From Glomus cerebriforme (taxonomy: Eukaryota; Glomeromycota; Glomeromycetes; Glomerales; Glomeraceae): a stretch of 30,154 bases of DNA. The notes below the pieces were generated by a model. The model was not told where the DNA came from. It searched no databases and was given only the letters and a program-made list of their open reading frames with translations. Of this stretch, positions 1-11,507 are shown in pieces. Location: the NCBI GenBank assembly GCA_003550305.1, contig QKYT01000744.1, forward strand, positions 1-30,154. The letters are read 5' to 3'. The translations under genes were made by a program, and so were the position numbers. Every line of letters begins with the position of its first letter. The stretch's first letter is position 1.

Positions 1-1320
1 ATTAATGTGATAAATAACGATGGAGAGATATATATCGCTATATATCCCCTGAAAAAATTTCCTGATGTTATGTTCAAGATCTGATTTAATTCCATTTCTG
101 TAATTGATCCAGTCCTCTCGGGTAGTCTTGTCATATAAATAAACTTTTCTTTTAAAAGATTTTACTTGTCTTATATTGAAACGATAATTGATGTAATTAG
201 CAAAATTGATAGAGGTAATATTAATATTCAGTGCTCGAAATAATATAAGCTTCATTGATTGAATCGCACAACTGAGACGAGGTCCAGATGTAGTTTATAC
301 GTGTGGCTGTGTCTCTATGTTGATAGGTGTATTTTTTGTTCTGAGGGTGTAATTCTCTAAATGTATCTATGTAATCAAGTTCATTACAAACTATAAACAA
401 ATTAGTTGCAAGACCTGAGTGTGATTTTTGTATTGAGTTGTCCAACATTTTGTTACAAATTGTATTGAAGTCGCCCATGAGAATGAAAGGTTGGTCTAAG
501 CGTCAGTAATTTCTCATTCGTTTAGATATCTCTTTGATGGGAGAATTAGTGTTAGAATGGTTGTTCAATTCTAAGTAAATTACGCCTATATGAATAGTGC
601 ATCCTTAGAAGTAGAATGTAGCCTCTATGTAATATGGACTATGTCTGTCTATTTTTCCCAGATGTTTGGACCAATGGTTCTGTATAATAATGGCAACACC
701 TGAACCTTTGTTTTTAGTATTATGTTCAGAGAAATAGGCAGTGTAATCTTGGTGTATATTAATAAAACGATCAGTATTTTGATCTATATTAGTTTCTGTT
801 GCACCTATAATCAAGAAATGGTGTGATGCGACGTAGTCGATTAGATAGGTTAATTTCAGATTATAGTTTCTTAATCCATTGACGTTATTATATAACAGTT
901 TGAGAGACGATATTTGTTTGTGGTGTGTTACGTCCATTGTCTTAGGACGGTTAGAATGTAGTGAGGTAAAAGCTGACTGTTGTAAGAAATTATCTTTTTG
1001 AGATCGAACGAATGAGTCGACAACATCATTATGAGTATCGTTCTCTGTTGGTTGAGGTTGTAGTATAGGATATAAAGTTAAATCTTGAAGATGAGAATTA
1101 TTATTATTAATATCTAAATTAAGTGTATGACCTTCTGATGTATTAGGAAGAGGAAAGTTATGGTTGGAGGAAGTAAACCCACACCCTTCATTCTGTAATT
1201 CAAATTTGTTAAAAGTTAGGCATTGAAACAGAAACGCCAATTTATTAAGGTTATAACGTCAATTCTTGGTAAGAAAAGGCATAATTGATCAACAATTGGA
1301 AGGATAATTGTTCCATGAGA
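1..1320 (-). pseudogene. LINE ORF2, endonuclease domain remnant, copy 1
   Basis: The N-terminal part of a LINE polyprotein on the minus strand. The first block (1240-605) contains KLLYNNVNGLRNYNLKLTYL and IIGATETNI, the pattern of the exonuclease-endonuclease-phosphatase (APE-like) fold: the first strand with its Asn, then the metal-binding Glu. A second block (about 535-221) has the MGDFNTI motif, the conserved G-D-F-N of the same domain, followed by a region rich in Tyr and Ile. After 221 the frame breaks, and residues such as KVYLYDKTTREDWINYRN lead toward the missing reverse transcriptase. Stops separate the blocks. The same order of motifs is found in copy 2 at about 26150-26900, so the assignment is firm. 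Confidence 0.8.
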
Positions 1321-1328
1321 GCAGAGCC

Positions 1329-3590
1329 TTATACTGTATTGAGGTGAGAGTTGTGAAAATTGTTATATTTGGATGTAGAAGTATCATCGATTTGAGAATT
1401 CCATGGATTATTCAACAATTCATCACTAATGTTAGGCAATGAATCCTTCTGACTCCATCTTGGGGAGATAATAGGAATTCTATTGGATGTAATGGCGCAT
1501 TTGTAAGTAGAATATGATGAGTTGTGATATTTGTTGCAGTGCGAATTCAAAAAAGCATCTCTGTCAGCCCAGTTGGTGCCTCTGGGAATTCCTTTAATTT
1601 TAAGTTTATCAATAAAAATATTAGAGCTACAAGCATTGAATAGGTCAGATTCTGACGCAAATTCTAAATATATATTATTGTCGTCAGTTCTTCGATAAAC
1701 ATTCTTAAGATTGGTAACATTTTGAACATTATCTTTGATGTATGCGAGATTATGATTAGGAGAAAATCCTGAAAATTTTTCCACATGTGAGTTTCTAAGT
1801 TCAATGTCAGATTTTTTGAAATAAGTAGGAGTAAGTCTAAATACATCCTTATCAATAGAGATAAACCATGTTTGCTTTAAAAGATTGCAAGTTGTACTGC
1901 TAGAAGCAGTAAAGAAGATGTCTTTGCTTCGTGAATTTTTGTCAAAAATGTGTTTGGATGGGTGGCGAAGGTAAAAAGTTTTATCTTTTAGAATAAATCT
2001 AATTGCTTGCTCCACAGAATCTAAGTCTATTTCAAGTGATACATTGATAATTTTGAATTCTCTACATGACACTCTGTCTCTGCCCATTCTATAATAAGTT
2101 TTAGTGATAAGTTTCATTCTTCCTGTGTGGTGATCATGTTTAAAATAATTTGCGGCCTTAACTAGACCTTCATGTTTAGAGAATTTGACTATAACTGAAG
2201 GAACTGATTCAGTAGAACAGTAATTGACGCTGGAGAAGTGATCAAATTATCGCATGAATAATTCTATAAAAGTAAGTAATTCTTCATGGTTTTTGATGGA
2301 TGAGTCTAATTTGATGTCTTTCACAGCAATAAAACTATCATATATGTATTCAAGTGAAAGGGATAATGCATGTTACGAGCAGTTTGAGGATGATTCTTCT
2401 GCTTTTATACTCTTCAAGTATTCTTTCTTATGTTTAATGGCTTTAATATTTTTGATGCATGAGTTCTTTTTGATGGTGACTTGTGCTCTTTGGATGGCAA
2501 CATTGGCGTTAAAGAAAAGGAGATGGATCGTAGAATCAACCTGTGAGGAAGATGTAGGGGATGGGGTGAATGAATGAGATTTATCTAAAATACCAGTAGA
2601 AGATAAAAGCACCGAATATTAGGTAGATAGCTGATCCTTTGGTGTATTAAGTAAGGATTCTGATAAATGAGTAGAATCTAATTGGTCAATGATCATATTG
2701 ATCGATTCGTTGATGATTTCATTAAATGTGATATCCAATATTTCTTGAGGAATCGATAATGAATGTGGTAAAATAGTTTTATTAGATGGTAGTGTTTTTG
2801 GAAGGTATTGACATGTTTAGATACATCTATAAGCATGTTCGTGAGAACAAGTGGTTGAACGACTTCGATAGGGCCAACCATCTCAGTTTTCTGTTTCAAT
2901 TTCTTCTTTTTTTTGTTGTTGACTTTCTTAATGAAAGTGTCATTTGAAGATGAAGTATCCATCGGAATGATAGATATTGATGGTTGAGCGGAGACGACTA
3001 AGGGTGACCGGTCGTTGTCTTTATTAAAATAAGAGTTAAAAGATACATTTATCAATTTGAGCATTATAACGTCTTGCATCAGAGTAGACACGTAATCTTC
3101 TGTTGATGTCATAATTGTGTGAATTTGGGTTCAGGCATGTGAGTGTAATGATCACGTTATGGTATTGTTATTGTTGTTTGCGCTAGGGAAAACTGATTTA
3201 GTACCAGACGTGTCAGTGATAACGTTATCATTGTGTTGTTTACATGGAATGGGAAGGTTCTTTCCTGTCTTGGGAAGGGTACCTAAAGGGGAAGGGACGT
3301 CATCGCATCTGTAATTACATTTGATGTTAGAAATAGACATGTTGTTTATAAAATTAGTGTCACCCAAATTGGGGAACTTGATATTATTCCAAAGGTCAGG
3401 AGAGGAAAAGGAGAGTTTAATATTCTGTATTTTTTCGTCCTGAGCTTGTAAAAGGTTTCGAATAAGCTATATAAGCAAAACATTAGAGGGATCCAAAGAG
3501 CCAATAAATCTTGCAATGGATAAGTCTAAATTAGAAACTAAAAGAAGCATGTATTTAGCTAAAGAAATTTTTTCATGTTCTTTGAAAAGT
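1329..3590 (-). pseudogene. LINE ORF1 (gag-like) remnant, copy 1
   Basis: Four open blocks on the minus strand, in different frames, make up a broken ORF1: about 3590-3152 (one TAG near 3470), 3112-2693, 2612-2373 and about 2300-1329. The second block has a lysine-rich basic stretch (VNNKKKKKLKQK). The third carries LLFFNANVAIQRAQVTIK, matched in the second copy by LLFFNARVAIQRVQVTLK near 24715. The last block is the longest and has KFSGFSPNHNLAYIKDN and a late Cys/His-containing part (NSHCNKYHNSSYSTYKC) that could be a remnant nucleic-acid binding finger. Coding is supported by protein-level conservation between the two copies. I do not recognise a named ORF1 domain. The 107-codon plus-strand frame at 2254-2577 is an antisense shadow. 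Confidence 0.75.
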
Positions 3591-3771
3591 AAAAAATTTT
3601 TGAATAAAACAAAGTGTTATTCCATAATGGAAAAGTTTGTTTAGAAGTAAATTAAGTAAAATTTTAGGTAAAAATAATAAAGAAATAAATTGTTAGTAGT
3701 AAAATAATTAGTAAAAGTGTGTTTAGTCGTCGCTAAAATTTGTGGTCAAAATTGTAGTGGAAAGAGTTTTC

Positions 3772-4040
3772 ATGAATTAATAAAATTGTATGGTATATAA
3801 TATAATTGTATAATAGAATTTTTTAATTTTAGATTAACTAATTGCTAACACAAGTATAATGTGATTGTATGATTATATAAAATTATAAATATACATTATT
3901 TACTTTTTTTTAATATAAAAGATTTTTACAAAAAACTTCTTTTTTTTGTTTACTTTTCTTATTCTTAAAATCTTTAGAAAATATGCCAAAAGAAAATGAA
4001 ATAAAAATATTTTTATTATGTATTTTCATTATTTTTATGT
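3772..4040. other. AT-rich spacer between LINE copy 1 and the foldback element
   Basis: About 270 bases of AT-rich DNA with short T runs. I see no reading frame, RNA gene or repeat of note in it. It begins just outside the inferred 5' end of the LINE and ends at the 9-bp repeat bordering the foldback element. Confidence 0.6.
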
Positions 4041-4315
4041 TTTATTTATGGGGTTTGTTTTTTATTGCACCTGCGATATGTCGCATGGATCACGCCACTG
4101 GATTTTTATTGGCTAAAATTTTTTGCCACATTTGTTTTGTAACACATTAAAATCACGAAAACTTTTTTATACAATTATTTATTTTTTTTTTTTTTTTTAT
4201 ATTTTTTTTTTTACTACTTTGAACTTTAGTTTTGTTTTTTATTGAAACTTTTTTTCAAATATATATTAAACCTAGGTTAACTATAATATTCATGGAGAAA
4301 AATCACATTTTTTAT

Positions 4316-4960
4316 AACAGTACTAATTTTTGAACTTTTTATTTTTTTTTGTTTACTAATGTTAGGCATAATTTCAATACTTTAGTCAAAGTAAATTGAC
4401 TTCCTTTATTAATTAAAAGTTGTTCAGCAAGTCCAAAACTGCTAGGATCTCAATTTTTATGAAGGTATAGTTAATACTTATGGAATTATTCATGTTTTTC
4501 ATAACAGTACTGACTCACAAATTTTATTTTTTCTGTTTTGTAACTTCAGAATGTATTTTGAGTAGTACTTTAGTCAAAGTAAATCGACTTCCTTTATTAA
4601 TTGAAAGTTGTTCAGCGGATTTGAATCTACTAGGATCTCAATTTTCATGAAGGTACAGTTAATACTTGTAGAGTTATTCATAATTTTCATAATGGTACTG
4701 ACTCATGAATTTTATATTTTTTTCTATTTTGTAACTTCAGAGCATATTTTGAGTACTTTGTCAAAGAAAATTGACTTCCTTTATTAATTGAAAGTTGTTC
4801 AACGGGTCTGAGGATCTCAATTTTTATAAAGGTATAATTAATACTTATGGAGTTATTCATGTTTTTTATAATAGTACTAACTTTCAAATTATTTATTTTA
4901 TAACATATTTATTTAGCTTCACAATGTTTGAGCATTTTAAATTATACTTAAAAAAATGTA
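4316..4960. repeat. Tandem ~185-bp repeats forming the left arm of the foldback
   Basis: About 3.5 units. The landmark AACAGTACT (or a close variant) occurs at 4316, 4503, 4691 and 4870, spacings of 187, 188 and 179 bases. Each unit also contains CTTCCTTTATTAATT, a GTTGTTCAGC-like piece, ATCTCAATTTT and an ATACTTATGGA-like piece in the same order. Unit 3 lacks a few bases after the GTTGTTCA piece, which explains its shorter spacing. Confidence 0.8.
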
Positions 4961-5179
4961 ATTTATTGAATTTTTTGAATACATTAAACAAACTTTTTTA
5001 TTAAGATGATTAAATCCCAAAATTTAAACACAAAACATCAAAAAGAAATATTAATAATGATTTAAGAGTAATATTTTAAAATTAAAANACTGTATAATAA
5101 TTCTAATAAAGTTAGAAACATNTAGAAATANAAGGGATAAAAGAAAGAGAAGTTAAGATACAAGTAGTTTTAAAAAATA

Positions 5180-5830
5180 ACTTTACTTAAACAGAAAATG
5201 CTTAAAATACATTCTGAAGTTTCAGGATGAAAAAAAAATAAAATTCGTGAGTTAGTATGATTATGAAAAACATGAATAACTCTATAAGTATTAATTATAC
5301 CTTTATAAAAATTGAGATCCTAGCAGTTTCGGATCTGCTGAACAACTTTTAATTAATAAAGGAAGTACTTTGACCAAAGTACTCAAATTACGCTCTGAAG
5401 TTACAAAACGGAAAAAATATAAAATTCGTGAGTCAGTACCGTTATGAAAACTATGAATAACTTCACAAGTATTAACTGTACTTTCATGAAAATTGAGATT
5501 CTAATAGTTTCGGACTTACTGAACAATTTCAATTAATAAGAAAGCTAATTTACTTTGACCAAAGTATTCAAAATACGCTCTGAAGTTATAAACCAAAAAA
5601 ATAAAATTTACGAGTCAGTACTATTATGAAAACTATGAATAATTTCACAAGCATTAACTGTACCTTCATGAAAATTGAGATCCTATCAGTTTCAGATCCA
5701 CTGAACACTTTTAATTAATAAAGAAAGTCGATTTGCTTTGTCTAAAGGTATGAAATTACGCCCTAACATTAGTAAACAAAAAATAAAAAGTTCAAAAATT
5801 AGTACTGTTATGAAAAACGTGATTTTCTCC
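5180..5830. repeat. Inverted tandem ~182-bp repeats forming the right arm of the foldback
   Basis: Inverted copies of the left-arm units. The landmark AGTACxxTTATGAAAA (or a variant) recurs at 5254, 5435, 5617 and 5801, spacings of 181, 182 and 184. That both arms carry the same number of units suggests that the arm was duplicated and inverted as a block, or that the arms are kept alike by conversion. Confidence 0.8.
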
Positions 5831-6092
5831 ATGAATATTATTAACCTTATGAAAATTAAAATGTATAGGTTAATATATATTTGGAAAAAAGTTTCAATAA
5901 AAAACAAAACTATTTNAAAGTTCAAAGTAGTAAAAAAAAAATACAAAGAAAAAAAAACAATTGTATAAAAAGGTTTCGCAATTTTAATGTGTTATAAAAC
6001 AAGTGTAATAAAAAATTTTAGCCAATAAAAATTCAGTAACGTGACTATGTGACATATTGCAGGTGCGATAAAAAACAAAACCCTTTATTTAT

Positions 6093-7366
6093 AACTTATT
6101 ATTTTAATATTTTTAATATTTTAGTTTAATCTGATTTATAAATCAAGAAATAAATATAAATTATCTGAAACAATTGGCTTAAAAAGAATATAGGTTTGAT
6201 TCCTATATTAGGCCTTTAATTTTTTCAATTTTTTCATCATTTTATAGTCACGAAATCATATGAATTAAAGATACATTATATAATAATATAAAAATGCATG
6301 AATAAAATATTTATTTTATTTATGATTTTGCATTTTCATATTTTTCTTGCTCATTTGCTTAACGTCTCAGTTTGCAATAAAGAGATATTTTTTTTTTCCT
6401 TTATATTGTTTTTTATACTTGTTCTTTAATAATTTTATTTCATTTCTTTAGGTTCTTTTGCTTTCTTGGTTTTGCAATTAAGATTTGTTATTTTATGTTT
6501 CTTCTAAGTTTTTATTTTTTTATTTTATTCTTATATTTTGTTTCTTACATTCTATTACTCCTTACTAACTTTATTCATTTTTTATTTTTAGGTTTTTTGC
6601 TCTTTTTTTTCTTCTTTGTATTAAGATATGTTTTTTTTATTTTTGATTATTAATCTTACTAACTTAATTTCTTTCTTATTTTATAGATTTTGCTTTTCAT
6701 TTGGTCAGTTAGTTCCTTCATTTTCTCCTTCTAATTATCTTTTCTTCATTATTTTAATAACTTTTTGTCTTATCTTTCATCCCGTTTTCATTATTCCTTT
6801 TTTGTCTCCTATTATTCTTTTTATTTCTTTTAATTTTCTTTCATTTTTGTTCTTTTTCATTATATTTTTTAGTCCTATTTTTTTGCCCATTTCTTTAACT
6901 TATTTTTCCATCCTTATTCCATTTTTTTTTATTCTTTTTTTTTATTTCCCTTTTTCTTTTATTATTTTTCATTCATTTCCTTTCATTTTTTTTTATTTCC
7001 CCTTTGTTCATTTCATTCCTCTCCTTATTTTGTTTTTCTTTTATCATTTCTTTGTTTTGCTTTTTCTTTTTTTATTCTTTTCTTTCACTTCCCTTTCTTT
7101 GCTTCTTTCGTTTATTTACTTCTTTCTTTTATTTCCATTTATACGCTCTTTCTTTCATCTTCCTTCTATTATTTCTTTCTTTCATTTCCCTTTATTATTT
7201 TCTTCTTTTATTCCATTTTTTGTTATTTATTTTGTTTTCCTTTCATCTTCCCTTATTTTTTTTTATTCACCTTTTTGTTTTTATTGTTACTCTTTACATT
7301 TTTATTTTTTTATTGCTATTTCTAATTTTTATTATATTCCTATTAAAAAATGAATATAAATCTTGA
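6093..7366. repeat. Low-complexity pyrimidine-rich tract
   Basis: From about 6380 to 7350 the plus strand is almost only T and C, with runs such as TTTCTTTCATTTCC repeated loosely. It is open for 241 codons at 6628-7353 on the plus strand, but that translation is nearly all Phe, Leu, Ile, Ser and Pro. It has no domain and is overlapped by a second long open frame, as expected when both stop-forming bases A and G are rare. I treat it as non-coding. The first part (6093-6380) is plain AT-rich DNA. Confidence 0.7.
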
Positions 7367-8162
7367 CTTTTGATAAATGAATTCAACAATGTCTTTTTTA
7401 TTTAATTAATAGTAAACATGTAATCTTTTTAAATCAATAACAAATAAAGTTTCATTATATATATAAAAATGTAAAAATTTTTTAGATTAAAAAAAGCTTA
7501 GAAGTTTTTTATTTAAAAAAAAGTTGGAGGTCTAGTTTAATTTATCTAAATCTTGAGGGTCTATTTTTTCCATTCTGAAGAATAAGAATGCTTTTATTAT
7601 AAATCATATGACATATTCAAAAAAAAAAAAATCCAGGCAATGATTATCCAAGTGACAATTACTCAGGCAATGTTTAACAATTTCCTATTTTTATTAATAA
7701 ATAAATTTCTACATAATTATTGTAATTTTAGTCATAAAATAATTTTAGCCAGAACTACCATATTACGTAATTAAAATTTTCTTTTTAAGAACAAATATTA
7801 CACATGCAAAAATTAGCAAATTTTTTTTATTGAATGACTATCATTAAAAATGAAAATATCTGAATTATAATTTACTAATTTCAGTTGAAATTAAGAAATT
7901 TTTAATTTCAATACCTTTATATAAGTATACTTTTATATAATCCCTAATTTTGAGAAAATTGATTAGCTGACTATATGGAAGTCTAATTGTATAAGTATAT
8001 TTTAATCATAAAATAAGTATATTTTAAGAATGTATATTTTTTATAGAGATTATGTAGTGATTTGTCAAATAAGATTAAAAAATATAATAAACAGATTTTT
8101 TTTGAATTAATATTAAGATATAAAATAATTTATATAAAATATAAACTTTAATTTTGATTTAT
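7367..8162. other. AT-rich intergenic region downstream of the PfkB gene
   Basis: About 800 bases with A and T runs and no supported gene. A small direct repeat, CAGGCAATG, occurs at about 7635 and 7663. The 3' end of the PfkB-type gene is at 8163 on the minus strand, so its terminator and poly(A) site should lie in the right part of this stretch; I cannot place them precisely. Confidence 0.5.
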
Positions 8163-10376
8163 TTAATTATTAAATTGTAATAATTTTTCATTAATATCTT
8201 CAGAAACAGAATTATGTGATTTTAAAGTCATTAAAGCAATATATTGTGCAATTTCAATAATCTTATCAATTTTTGTTTTATCATGTAATATTAATCCAGA
8301 TACTATAGTTCCAACAACACTATAAATATAAAATAATTAATTAATAATATAAATAAATTAATTAATAATATATTTAATTTACCTATCACCAGCTCCTGTA
8401 ACATTAATAATTTCATTTTTATCAAAACTTATAGGTTTAAAATATTTAAATCTATAGATTATAAAAAACAAATAAATTATTATACAAATAATTCATTTTT
8501 AACAAAAAAAAAAAATAAAATAAATTTAATTTAAAACTTTACCTTAATCCACTTTTTTCATTTTTTCCTTTTATAATAATTTCATTATTTTTATTATTTT
8601 TTAAAATATTATTATTAATTTTCTCAAAATTATGGTTATTAATAGTCAAATCTTTTAAACATTGAGCTAATAATATACCATTTTCACCTAATTTTACAAT
8701 AATATTAGGTATATAAGGTAAGAAATATAAGGTTTGTATAAATAATTCACTTATAAATTTAATATCTAATTGATAATCAATTGATGAACTAATTAAAGCT
8801 TCTATTGCAAAATTTTGTTTAGATAAATTTTTAATATCTATTTTATTAAAAAAAAATTATATATTAATTATATTAATTAATAAATAAATTAACTAATTAA
8901 AATAAAAAACATAAATAATAAACAATACCATATTCATTAATTTTTTTAATCCATTCACTATTTAAATCAGAATCAAAAAAACCTTTTTGAAGTGCTTTAA
9001 AATACATTGTTTTTAATTCAAAGCTATTTGGTGAAATATATTTTAATGATTGTGATGATAATAATAATGTAAATTGGTTATGATTTTTAAGTAATTTTAA
9101 AGATTTTGGAATAGAAGTTGTTTCAAAAAATGCTTATAAAAAATTTAAGTTAATATTTTGAATTAATTTAAATGATTATAAGTAATAAATTAATAAATAA
9201 CTTACTTGATATGTTATAAGTATTACAAGTATTTAAAATACTATATATACATTCTACAGAAATATTTCCATCAAAACAAACAAGTTTTGGTTTAGTCATT
9301 TTAATTATTTGACTAATCTATAAAATATGAATTTAATTAAAATCATAATAATAAAACAATTTAAATATATATATATTTTTTTTTACCTTAATAGATGATA
9401 TACTATCAAATATTTTCATATCAGCAACAGCACAGATTAAATTTCCATTGGGATCATGTATTGCATTATATATTGCTGTTGATTCATTATTAATAATCTG
9501 TAATCCATTTGTTTCCATCCCAATTTTTTCAAACTTAGTTTTTAACCAATTACCACTTAAATCATTTCCAATTGCTGATATAAATAATGGATTAACTCCA
9601 AGTCTAAATGATGTTTCTGCAATATTTCTTCCTACTCCTCCAATAGATTGCCTTATTGTACCAGGCGATGATGTTTTAATATAGTCAGTAATAAGAGGAT
9701 CTAATGTTGATGTAATATCAACCACTGTTCCACCAACTATCATTAACTTGTATAAAAAAATGATATGTGAATATATAAATTATTTTTACTTGTAAATACT
9801 ACATTTAGCATATTACCTCTTGATTTGATATTGATGACAGCTTTTCATATTTTTTCAAGAAAGGAGGAGTTGGTGCTTTTCTTTTAAATGCATCTTTTAA
9901 TTCTAACTTCAAATTTGATAATTCACCTAAACACTTCTGATTTCCAATTTTTGCATTATCAACTATTATAGCTTTTGCCAAGTTCTGAGGATATTGACTA
10001 CCTTTAATAAACAAACAAAGAAAAAGTTTTTCTTCTATTTCCGCTTAAAAAATAAATTATTTTTAACGTTGTTTATTTTACCATGATTTAACTGACTCAA
10101 CATAGTAGTTTGTAAAGCAGCAACTGGTTTATCTTCCCGTAAAACCTCTAAAACTTCAGGATTGTAAACATAATCTTTATAAGGTATCGTGGAACTATAA
10201 TATCTTTTCAAAGAATTAATATATTCTTTGTATGAAGACTTTGTGCGTAATAAGACAAAAATGAAATTTTATATTAGAAAGTATTTTAAAAAAAGAATAA
10301 TTCATAAATACTATTCAATTACCAAATATTTTAGTCTATTCGTTGACTTTTTGAAAATGCGAAAATATAATGGCAT
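8163..10376 (-). CDS. PfkB-family kinase (pseudouridine kinase type) with a vestigial pseudouridine-phosphate glycosidase N-terminus
   Basis: Nine exons on the minus strand: 10376-10323, 10238-10082, 10001-9817, 9746-9387, 9317-9206, 9132-8929, 8837-8543, 8451-8383, 8319-8163; 530 residues. Residues 133-530 form a complete PfkB sugar kinase: LMIVGGTVVD, GGVGRN (168-173, substrate loop), SPNSFELKTMY, IIVKLGENGILL and NVTGAGDSVVGT with catalytic Asp at 478. In fungi and animals this kinase is usually fused behind a pseudouridine-5'-phosphate glycosidase (IndA/PsuG) in one protein that breaks pseudouridine down to uracil and ribose phosphate. Here only the glycosidase ends remain: a PVAALQTTML stretch (usual ALEST, so catalytic Glu is Gln61), YPQN (74-77), then directly a C-terminal-like AIIVDNAKIGNQ. 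About 230 core residues are missing and no intron has room for them. The 18-residue first exon is basic and Phe/Leu-rich, so possibly a mitochondrial presequence. The start and first intron are my least certain calls. Confidence 0.85.
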
Positions 10377-10759
10377 TTTAATGTGAAGGAAATGAATAGT
10401 CAAAAAATTTAGTTGACCGTACAAAAGTAGTAAATCTGATTCGATTATTCAATTCGTCGTGTTTTATTTATTTTATTTGTTTATTTTTTACGAAATATGG
10501 TTAGTTTCCAATGATAATCTATCCAGTTGTTGTACATTTGGCTTCTCTTCGTTAAATTCTACTGTAAATATGGTTAGCCAAAAATGAAGAAAAGTTGAAT
10601 TTTCCGGAAATTTCCGAGTTTCTTTTCTAAATCAAACTTCTGTAGGAATAGTTAGCTAAACCCTTAATTTTGTATTTTATTTGTTCGATAAAGTGTATTT
10701 TGTCGAACAGACATTTTAGTTCGTGTTTTAAAGACTAAACTTACTTTTAAAATTGAATA
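10377..10759. promoter_or_regulatory. Shared divergent promoter region, PfkB gene / Det1-like gene
   Basis: These 383 bases separate two start codons facing away from each other, so the region should serve both genes. The 12-mer AAATATGGTTAG occurs twice, at 10493-10504 and 10566-10577, with a weaker GTTAGCTAAAC at about 10648. Such repeats are candidate binding sites, but I do not recognise the factor. No clear TATA box can be chosen in this AT-rich setting. Confidence 0.5.
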
Positions 10760-11469
10760 ATGCGGCCACGTTTAATTATCCTCGTTCGACATGGTCAATC
10801 AGAAGCTAATGTTGACATTTCTATTCATCGTACAGTTCCCGATCACAAAATTAAATTGACAGAAGTAGGTGTGGAACAGGCCATTGAAGCTGGGGAGTAT
10901 CTTAATAAATTTCTTAAACCAGAAGATACTGTCCAATTTTATGTTAGTCCTTACTTAAGAGCCAGGCAAACGTTTGAACATATGTCTAAAGCGTTAGACA
11001 AGGGAAGGTGGAGATATTGTGAAGAACCAAGGTTAAGAGAACAAGGTGAGAAATTAAAGTATTTGTATCTATTATGTTCGCATTTCAGCTTGATTTAATT
11101 ACTTTCTGCAGACTGGGGAAATTTTCAAGGACCACCAAAGGAGATGGCAAGGATCAAAACGGAAAGGGCAACTTACGGTCATTTGTTAGTATTCTTCCTA
11201 AACTATTCGTAATTTATTTATATCATCTTTCATCTGATTCTTTTTAATTTATAGTTTTTATCGTATACCGAATGGTGAAAGTGGTGCAGATGTATATGAT
11301 AGGATATCTACTTTCCAAGAAACGTGAGTCAATTTTTTTTTTATTTAATTTTGATCTGATTAATTAATTGAACTTATTTAATATCTGTTCGGTTTTAGCC
11401 TACATCGTGCTTTCGCTTCTCCTAATTTTCCTTCTGTTCTGGTAATTGTCACTCATGGATTGCTATCTA

Positions 11470-11507
<38 letters not shown>

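Larger units (their letters stand above)
1..3771 (-). mobile_element. Degenerate LINE-type (non-LTR) retrotransposon, copy 1, 3' part cut by window edge
   Basis: Reading on the minus strand, the element starts near 3771 and runs off the window at position 1, so the reverse transcriptase part is not present. It holds a broken ORF1 (about 3590 to 1329) followed by the start of ORF2 with an apurinic-type endonuclease domain (1240 to 1). The 5' end is placed where similarity to the second copy at 23519 begins; both start with a GAAAACTCTTT-like sequence. In-frame stops and frameshifts break both ORFs, so it is dead, but it is clearly less decayed than the second copy. No target-site duplication can be judged because one end is missing. 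Confidence 0.85.
4050..6083. mobile_element. Giant foldback (hairpin) DNA element, non-autonomous
   Basis: The left end GGGGTTTGTTTTTTAT (4050 on) and the right end (6083 read backwards, GGGTTTTGTTTTTTAT) are inverted copies. The match continues through TTGCACCTGCGATATGTC against TCGCACCTGCAATATGTC and on along nearly the whole element. The two arms run about 4050-4960 and 5180-6083, with a short loop that contains three Ns (a fourth, 5916, lies in the right arm). A perfect 9-bp direct repeat TTTATTTAT sits at 4041-4049 and 6084-6092, as expected for a target-site duplication. There is no transposase gene. Long inverted repeats with a 9-bp duplication fit a Mutator-like element best; hAT elements give 8 bp. 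The duplicated bases are AT-only, so part of the match could be chance. Confidence 0.8.

Noticed and set aside
2254..2577. A 107-codon plus-strand frame.
   Set aside because: It is antisense to LINE ORF1 blocks that are conserved between the two LINE copies.
6190..6206. A T-arm-like hairpin, ATAGG-TTTGATT-CCTAT, resembling a tRNA B box.
   Set aside because: No matching acceptor stem, D arm or anticodon arm is found upstream in the right spacing.
6628..7353. A 241-codon open frame rich in Phe, Leu, Ile and Ser, looking like a many-pass membrane protein.
   Set aside because: It lies in a pyrimidine-only tract where stops are rare in every frame; a second long frame overlaps it, and no family motif is seen.
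10265..10303. An ATG opening MNYSFFKILSNIKF as the start of the PfkB gene.
   Set aside because: It is out of frame with the conserved SYKEYIN part. The 10376 start with a short first intron joins in frame.
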